Shown here one piece after another: positions 6,148 through 10,223 of a stretch of DNA of 10,223 bases (position 1 is its first letter; the number at the start of each line of letters is the position of its first letter). Under the pieces are notes generated by a model. The model was given only the letters and a program-made list of their open reading frames with translations, did not search any database and had not been told where the DNA came from. The stretch lies in NCBI GenBank assembly GCA_029946045.1, contig JAQSDS010000473.1:1-10223 (forward strand). The letters run 5' to 3'. The stretch is from Rhodoferax sp. (GTDB lineage: Bacteria; Pseudomonadota; Gammaproteobacteria; Burkholderiales; Burkholderiaceae_C). Made by a program: the position numbers and the translations under genes.

Positions 6148-7575
6148 TCAGAAGTTCAGGGTGCGCTTGTCAACGGCCAGCGCCGCTTCTTTGGTGGACT
6201 CGCTCAGGGACGGATGGGCATGGCAAACGCGGGCAATGTCTTCACTGCTGGCGCGAAACTCCATGGCCAACACGCATTCGGCGATCAGCTCACTGGCCAT
6301 GGGTCCGACGATGTGGACGCCCAGAATTTCATCTGTGGTGGCGTCAGCCAGCATCTTCACCATGCCTGTGGTGTCACCCAGGGCGCGCGCGCGGCCGTTG
6401 GCCAGGAACGGGAAAGTACCCGCCTTGTAGGCCACGCCATCCGACTTGAGCTGCTGCTCGGTGCGGCCAACCCAGGCAATCTCGGGACTGGTGTAAATCA
6501 CCCACGGAATGGTGTTGAAGTTGACATGACCGTGCTGACCCGCAATACGTTCAGCGACGGCCACGCCCTCTTCTTCCGCCTTGTGCGCCAGCATCGGGCC
6601 ACGCACCACGTCGCCCACCGCCCAGACACCAGGCAGGTTGGTCTTGCAGTCGCCATCGACCACAATGGCGCCGCGCTCGTCGAGCTTCAGGCCCACCGCC
6701 TCGGCATTCAGACCGATGGTGTTGGGCACCCGGCCAATCGAGACAATCAGTTTATCGACATCGAGTGTCTGGGCTTCGCCCTTGGCATTGGTCCAGGCCA
6801 CGCTCACGCCTTTTTTGCCCACCTTGATGTCGCCCACCTTGACACCGAGTTCGATCTTGAGGCCTTGCTTGACGAAGGCCTTGTGCGCTTCCTTGGCAAT
6901 CTGCTGGTCAACGGCGCCCAGAAAGTCTGGCAAACCTTCGAGGATGGTCACCTCGGAACCCAGGCGGCGCCAGACCGAGCCCATTTCGAGGCCAATCACA
7001 CCTGAGCCAATCAGACCCATTTTCTTGGGGACCGCGGTCAGCGCCAGGGCGCCTTCGTTGGACAACACCATGGTTTCATCAAACGCCGCACCCGGCAGCG
7101 CACGGGCATTGGAGCCGGTGGCCACAATGATCTGCTGACCGACCAACGTTTCTTCGGCAGCACCCGCTACCTTGATCTCGTAGCCAGCGTCTACCGCTTT
7201 GACAAACGAGGCCCGGCCGTGGAAGAAACTGACCTTGTTCTTTTTGAACAGGTACAGAATGCCGTCGTTGTTCTGCTTGACCACGGTGTCCTTGCGTGCC
7301 ACCATTTTGGCGGGGTCCATGCTCAGGCCCTTGACCGTGATGCCATGGTCGGCAAAGTGGTGGCTGGCCTGCTCAAAATGCTCGCTCGACTGCAGCAGCG
7401 CCTTGCTCGGAATGCAACCCACATTGGTGCAGGTGCCGCCCGGTGCCGGCCCGCCCTTGGCGTTTTTCCATTCGTCGACACAGGCCACGTTTTTGCCCAA
7501 CTGGGCTGCGCGAATGGCGGCAATATAGCCACCCGGGCCGCCACCAATCACGATCACATCAAATTGCTTGCTCAT
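6148..7575 (-). CDS. lpdA: Dihydrolipoyl dehydrogenase (E3 of 2-oxoglutarate dehydrogenase)
   Basis: E3 reoxidises the dihydrolipoyl group on E2, passing electrons through a redox disulfide and FAD to NAD+. The 475-residue protein matches family length. Motifs are the FAD dinucleotide fold VIGGGPGGY (9-17), the redox-active GGTCTNVGCIPSKALL with Cys49 and Cys54, and a second Rossmann motif for NAD (GLIGSGVIGLEMGSVW). There is also the FAD motif WAVGDVV near the middle and the C-terminal catalytic dyad in HAHPSLSE (His454, Glu459). Before the disulfide is a short KNAKGGPAP insertion compared with E. coli Lpd, a form I associate with beta-proteobacterial E3s. The ATG (7573-7575) has AAGGA (7582-7586, minus sense) 6 nt upstream. 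Position after odhB marks it as the E3 dedicated to the 2-oxoglutarate complex, although it could serve others. The 137-bp spacer to odhB holds a large palindrome. Confidence 0.96.
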   Translation of the reverse strand: MSKQFDVIVIGGGPGGYIAAIRAAQLGKNVACVDEWKNAKGGPAPGGTCTNVGCIPSKALLQSSEHFEQASHHFADHGITVKGLSMDPAKMVARKDTVVKQNNDGILYLFKKNKVSFFHGRASFVKAVDAGYEIKVAGAAEETLVGQQIIVATGSNARALPGAAFDETMVLSNEGALALTAVPKKMGLIGSGVIGLEMGSVWRRLGSEVTILEGLPDFLGAVDQQIAKEAHKAFVKQGLKIELGVKVGDIKVGKKGVSVAWTNAKGEAQTLDVDKLIVSIGRVPNTIGLNAEAVGLKLDERGAIVVDGDCKTNLPGVWAVGDVVRGPMLAHKAEEEGVAVAERIAGQHGHVNFNTIPWVIYTSPEIAWVGRTEQQLKSDGVAYKAGTFPFLANGRARALGDTTGMVKMLADATTDEILGVHIVGPMASELIAECVLAMEFRASSEDIARVCHAHPSLSESTKEAALAVDKRTLNF

Positions 7576-7600
7576 TTATTTTCCTTTAGTTATGAAGTCG

Positions 7601-7707
7601 GGAAGATTCCGTCGCGAGCGGCCCAAGCTCAGGTCGAACAGCACAGCCGTACTCCTGTACGGCGAGCAGCGCAGGCCGGAGATTGGGTCGCGCAGCAGGA
7701 AGATGCC
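7601..7707. repeat. Palindromic intergenic element with flanking direct repeats in the odhB-lpdA spacer
   Basis: A 74-nt imperfect palindrome spans 7618-7691. The basal stem pairs 7618-7635 with 7674-7691: 14 Watson-Crick pairs, 2 G-T wobbles and 2 mismatches over 18 positions without bulges. A symmetric 10+10-nt internal loop follows (7636-7645 and 7664-7673), whose two sides are near-identical in direct orientation (GAACAGCACA and GAGCAGCGCA). The tip is a perfect 7-bp stem, GCCGTAC-TCCT-GTACGGC (7646-7663). Outside the palindrome, GGAAGATTCC (7601-7610) and GGAAGATGCC (7698-7707) form a 9/10 direct repeat, like a target duplication. It would be transcribed between odhB and lpdA. No T-run follows in the minus direction, so it is not a standard terminator. 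It may be a REP-like or other short repeat; copies elsewhere cannot be tested here. Confidence 0.75.
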
Positions 7708-7712
7708 CGGCT

Positions 7713-8984
7713 TCAGATGTCAAACAGCAGGCGGGCCGGATCTTCCAGCGCTTCCTTCATGGCCACCAGGCCCAGCACGGCTTCACGGCCGTCGATGATG
7801 CGGTGGTCGTAGCTCATGGCAAAGTAGTTCATGGGACGCACCACCACCTGACCGTTTTCCACCATGGCTCGGTCTTTGGTAGCGTGCACACCCAAAATAG
7901 CGCTTTGCGGCGGGTTGATGATGGGGGTCGACATCATGGAACCAAAGGTGCCGCCGTTGCTGATCGAGAAGGTGCCGCCGGTCATTTCTTCCATGCCCAG
8001 CTTACCGTCGCGTGCCTTGGTGCCAAATTCAGCAATCTTTTTCTCGATGTCGGCAAAGCTCATCTGGTCGGCATTGCGCAAAATCGGCACCACCAGACCA
8101 CGGGGTGAGCCCACTGCAATGCCCACGTCAAAGAAGCCGTGGTAAACAATGTCGGTACCGTCCACCGAGGCATTGAGCACCGGGAATTTTTTGAGTGCAT
8201 GAACTGCCGCCTTGACGAAGAAGCTCATGAAGCCGAGCTTGACACCATGCTCTTTCTCAAAGCGGTCCTGCATACGCTTGCGCATGTCCATGACCGGAGC
8301 CATGTTGATCTCGTTGAACGTGGTCAGGATAGCGTTGGTTGATTGCGACTGCAGCAAACGCTCGGCGACACGAGCGCGCAAGCGACTCATGGGCACGCGC
8401 TGCTCAGGGCGACCGGCCAACTGCGCGGCCAGGCTGCTGGCAGGTGCTGCCACCTGAGACAACAACGGGGCTGCCGGTTTGGTCGCAGGCATGGCAGGGG
8501 CCACCACGGCCTTGGGAGCGGCCACAGCGGCCAGCACGTCACCCTTGGTGACGCGACCGTCCTTGCCACTGCCAGCCACCGACCCAGCTGGTAGTTGGTT
8601 GTCTGCCATCAGCTTGGCTGCGGCTGGCATCGCCACGCCCGCCATAGAGGCGCTGGCAGCTGTCGCCACCGCGGCTGCAGGCGCTGCGGCTGCAGCCATG
8701 GCCGCCACCACAGGGGCCACCGGCGCTGCTGCACCTGCGACAGCTTCGGTATCAATGCGAGCGATCAGCTGGTCAGCCGCCACCGTGCTGCCATCGGGCT
8801 CAATGATCTCGACGATCACACCAGCTGAAGGTGCGGGCACTTCCAGCACAACCTTGTCGGTTTCGACGTCGATCAGGATTTCATCCACAGCGACAGCGTC
8901 ACCAACTTTTTTCTTCCACTGCAACAAGGTGGCTTCGGCCACGGATTCAGACAGTTGCGGGACTTTGACTTCTACGATTGCCAT
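7713..8984 (-). CDS. odhB: Dihydrolipoyllysine succinyltransferase (E2 of 2-oxoglutarate dehydrogenase)
   Basis: E2 forms the 24-mer core of the complex and transfers the succinyl group from E1-bound thiamine diphosphate to CoA through a swinging lipoyl arm. The 423 residues show one lipoyl domain (1-80) with lipoylated Lys44 in [10 protein letters not shown] and a long Ala/Val-rich flexible linker (82-117). A peripheral subunit-binding domain (about 118-155, with [13 protein letters not shown]) follows. A second Ala/Pro linker (156-190) leads to the catalytic acyltransferase domain (about 195-423). The catalytic motif [10 protein letters not shown] contains His394 and Asp398, and [13 protein letters not shown] (337-349) is typical of succinyltransferases. 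The single lipoyl domain and [10 protein letters not shown] start separate it from pyruvate dehydrogenase E2. The ATG (8982-8984) has a GAAAG-type ribosome binding site. It lies 81 bp after odhA and upstream of lpdA. It is also known as sucB. Confidence 0.97.
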   Translation of the reverse strand: MAIVEVKVPQLSESVAEATLLQWKKKVGDAVAVDEILIDVETDKVVLEVPAPSAGVIVEIIEPDGSTVAADQLIARIDTEAVAGAAAPVAPVVAAMAAAAAPAAAVATAASASMAGVAMPAAAKLMADNQLPAGSVAGSGKDGRVTKGDVLAAVAAPKAVVAPAMPATKPAAPLLSQVAAPASSLAAQLAGRPEQRVPMSRLRARVAERLLQSQSTNAILTTFNEINMAPVMDMRKRMQDRFEKEHGVKLGFMSFFVKAAVHALKKFPVLNASVDGTDIVYHGFFDVGIAVGSPRGLVVPILRNADQMSFADIEKKIAEFGTKARDGKLGMEEMTGGTFSISNGGTFGSMMSTPIINPPQSAILGVHATKDRAMVENGQVVVRPMNYFAMSYDHRIIDGREAVLGLVAMKEALEDPARLLFDI

Positions 8985-9012
8985 AACAATTCTTTCAAAA
9001 ATGAGCTTGAGG

Positions 9013-9044
9013 GTCCAGGCGGCGAACGATGCGCCGACCTGAAC
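9013..9044 (-). promoter_or_regulatory. Strong RNA stem-loop in the odhA-odhB spacer
   Basis: In the minus-strand transcript, GTTCAGG-t-CGGCG pairs with CGCCG-CCTGGAC around a 7-nt loop (CATCGTT): 12 pairs including one G-U, with a single bulged base. It begins about 21 nt after the odhA stop. A T5 run occurs only after an 11-nt gap, so it is not a canonical terminator. It may be an attenuator, a 3'-end stabiliser for odhA mRNA or a processing site. The structure is seen in the sequence; its function is inferred. Confidence 0.5.
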
Positions 9045-9065
9045 GGGTTTGGTTCGGGTTCTGCC

Positions 9066-10223
9066 TTACTTGGACAGGATGAAGCCCTTGAGCTTGCCAA
9101 AAGCGCCTTCGACCAGCGCCTTTTGTTGCTCTTGGTGCAGGTGGGCATAGCCCACAGCAGGAGATGCCGAAGCCGCCCGACCGGAGTAACCCAGTTTTTG
9201 CCCGTCAAGCATGTTCTCGTGAATGTAGTGCTGCACAAAGAACCAAGCCCCCTGGTTCTGCGGTTCGTCTTGCGTCCACACCACCTCAGTGGCATTGGGG
9301 TATTTTTTCAACTCCGTTGCAAAGGCCTTGTGCGGGAACGGATAAAGCTGCTCGACACGCACAATGGCGACGTCCTCGCTGCCTTTTTCTTCCCGCTTTT
9401 TGGCCAGGTCGTAGTACACCTTGCCGGAGCAGGCAACCACCCGCTTGACCTTGTCGCCCTTGAGCGTCTTTTGGTCCGGAATGATGGTCTGGAAATTACC
9501 CTTGGTGAATTCAGCCAGCGGCGAGGCTGCGTCCTTGTGACGAAGGAGCGACTTGGGCGTGAAGATGACCAAAGGTTTGCGCAGGTTGCGCACCATCTGG
9601 CGCCGCAACACGTGGAATATCTGGCTCGCGGTGGTCGGTTGCACCAGTTGCATATTGGTGTCTGCAGCCAGCTGCATGAAACGCTCGACGCGCGCCGAAG
9701 AATGCTCCGGACCCTGGCCTTCGTAGCCGTGCGGCAGCATCATGGCCAGACCATTGACACGACCCCACTTGACTTCACCAGACGCAATGAACTGGTCGAT
9801 CACGACCTGGGCACCGTTGGCAAAGTCGCCAAATTGGGCTTCCCAGATCACCAGCGTATTGGGGTCGTTGGAGGCGTAGCCATACTCAAAGCCCAACACC
9901 GCTTCTTCAGACAGGATGGAGTCAATGACAACAAACGGGGCCTGGTTTTCAGCCACGTTTTGCAATGGCACATAGGTGCCCTCGTCCCACTTTTCACGCT
10001 TTTGGTCGTGAATGACCGCATGGCGGTGGGTAAAGGTGCCGCGACCGCAGTCTTCGCCAGACAGGCGCACCGGGTAGCCACTGGCCACCAAAGAGGCAAA
10101 TGCCATGTGCTCGCCCATGCCCCAATCCACTGGAATGTCACCGCGTCCCATGGCGGCCCGGTCGTCATACACTTTTTTCACCAGCGGATGAACGGTCAGA
10201 CTGCTTGGCAAGGTGGTGATTTT
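9066..10223 (-). CDS. odhA: 2-oxoglutarate dehydrogenase E1 component, C-terminal 385 residues (5' end outside the window)
   Basis: E1 is the thiamine-diphosphate enzyme that decarboxylates 2-oxoglutarate and succinylates the E2 lipoyl group in the TCA cycle. The reading frame is open to the window edge, and the visible part is about 40% of a roughly 950-residue protein. It covers the transketolase-like pyrimidine-binding domain and the C-terminal domain. Motifs by visible-fragment position are WGMGEHMAF (34-42, with the conserved cofactor-activating Glu38), VRLSGEDCGRGTFTHRHAV (52-70), VLGFEYGYAS (109-118), WEAQFGDFANGAQ (127-139) and LPHGYEGQGPEHSSAR (about 161-176). NVAENQAPFVV and VWTQDEPQNQGAWFF near the C-terminus are also diagnostic for this E1 rather than pyruvate dehydrogenase AceE. 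The gene heads odhB-lpdA on the same strand; it is also known as sucA. The start, the promoter and the N-terminal thiamine-pyrophosphate domain are not visible. Confidence 0.97.
   Translation of the reverse strand, partial: KITTLPSSLTVHPLVKKVYDDRAAMGRGDIPVDWGMGEHMAFASLVASGYPVRLSGEDCGRGTFTHRHAVIHDQKREKWDEGTYVPLQNVAENQAPFVVIDSILSEEAVLGFEYGYASNDPNTLVIWEAQFGDFANGAQVVIDQFIASGEVKWGRVNGLAMMLPHGYEGQGPEHSSARVERFMQLAADTNMQLVQPTTASQIFHVLRRQMVRNLRKPLVIFTPKSLLRHKDAASPLAEFTKGNFQTIIPDQKTLKGDKVKRVVACSGKVYYDLAKKREEKGSEDVAIVRVEQLYPFPHKAFATELKKYPNATEVVWTQDEPQNQGAWFFVQHYIHENMLDGQKLGYSGRAASASPAVGYAHLHQEQQKALVEGAFGKLKGFILSK

Noticed and set aside
6214..7005. Open plus-strand frame of 263 codons opposite lpdA
   Set aside because: Shadow of the dihydrolipoyl dehydrogenase gene; no family resemblance.
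7568..7798. Small plus-strand frame over the odhB-lpdA spacer
   Set aside because: It runs through the palindromic element and into antisense odhB, has no ribosome binding site of note and no recognisable product; the palindrome explains the sequence better.
8479..9042. Plus-strand frame of 187 codons rich in Ala/Thr/Ser, opposite odhB
   Set aside because: The apparent low-complexity protein is the reverse reading of the Ala-rich linkers and lipoyl domain of E2.

Overview
The window is ordinary, densely packed chromosomal DNA from a betaproteobacterium. It is most likely a member of Burkholderiales of the Comamonadaceae type (Rhodoferax/Polaromonas-like). This rests on protein flavour and gene content: scpB-rluB-ndk adjacency, bamD next to rluD, and an odhA-odhB-lpdA operon with its own E3. 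The placement is from recognition, not from a search. All ten protein genes are recognisable. I see no tRNA, rRNA, CRISPR array, insertion sequence or prophage.

Region 1 (1-3281, minus strand) is read right to left. It runs rluD (23S rRNA pseudouridine synthase), scpB (chromosome segregation/condensation), rluB (second 23S pseudouridine synthase, start overlapping the scpB stop as ATGA), and then the first 90 codons of ndk, which leaves the window. The spacer before ndk holds a candidate promoter and repeated TTGAC/GTCAA half-sites.

Region 2 (3282-4910, plus strand) is a divergent two-gene unit. bamD encodes an outer-membrane lipoprotein of the BAM complex and has an exact TATAAT upstream. 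It is followed after 4 nt by a free-standing PP2C-type protein phosphatase.

Region 3 (4911-6075) is zapE, an AFG1-like ATPase. It is convergent with the phosphatase gene and has a GTG start.

Region 4 (6092-10223, minus strand) is the 3' part of the 2-oxoglutarate dehydrogenase operon: odhA/sucA (E1, C-terminal 385 residues only), odhB/sucB (E2) and lpdA (E3). A clear intrinsic terminator closes it. Both spacers inside the operon contain strong RNA stem-loops. The odhB-lpdA spacer carries a 74-nt imperfect palindrome flanked by near-identical 10-bp direct repeats. It looks like a small inserted repeat element and is the most interesting non-coding object here.

I did not find a novel defence, mobile or biosynthetic system. 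The points worth a second look are the odhB-lpdA palindromic element, the bamD-PP2C pairing, the TTGAC/GTCAA cluster before ndk, and the long basic tail of RluB.
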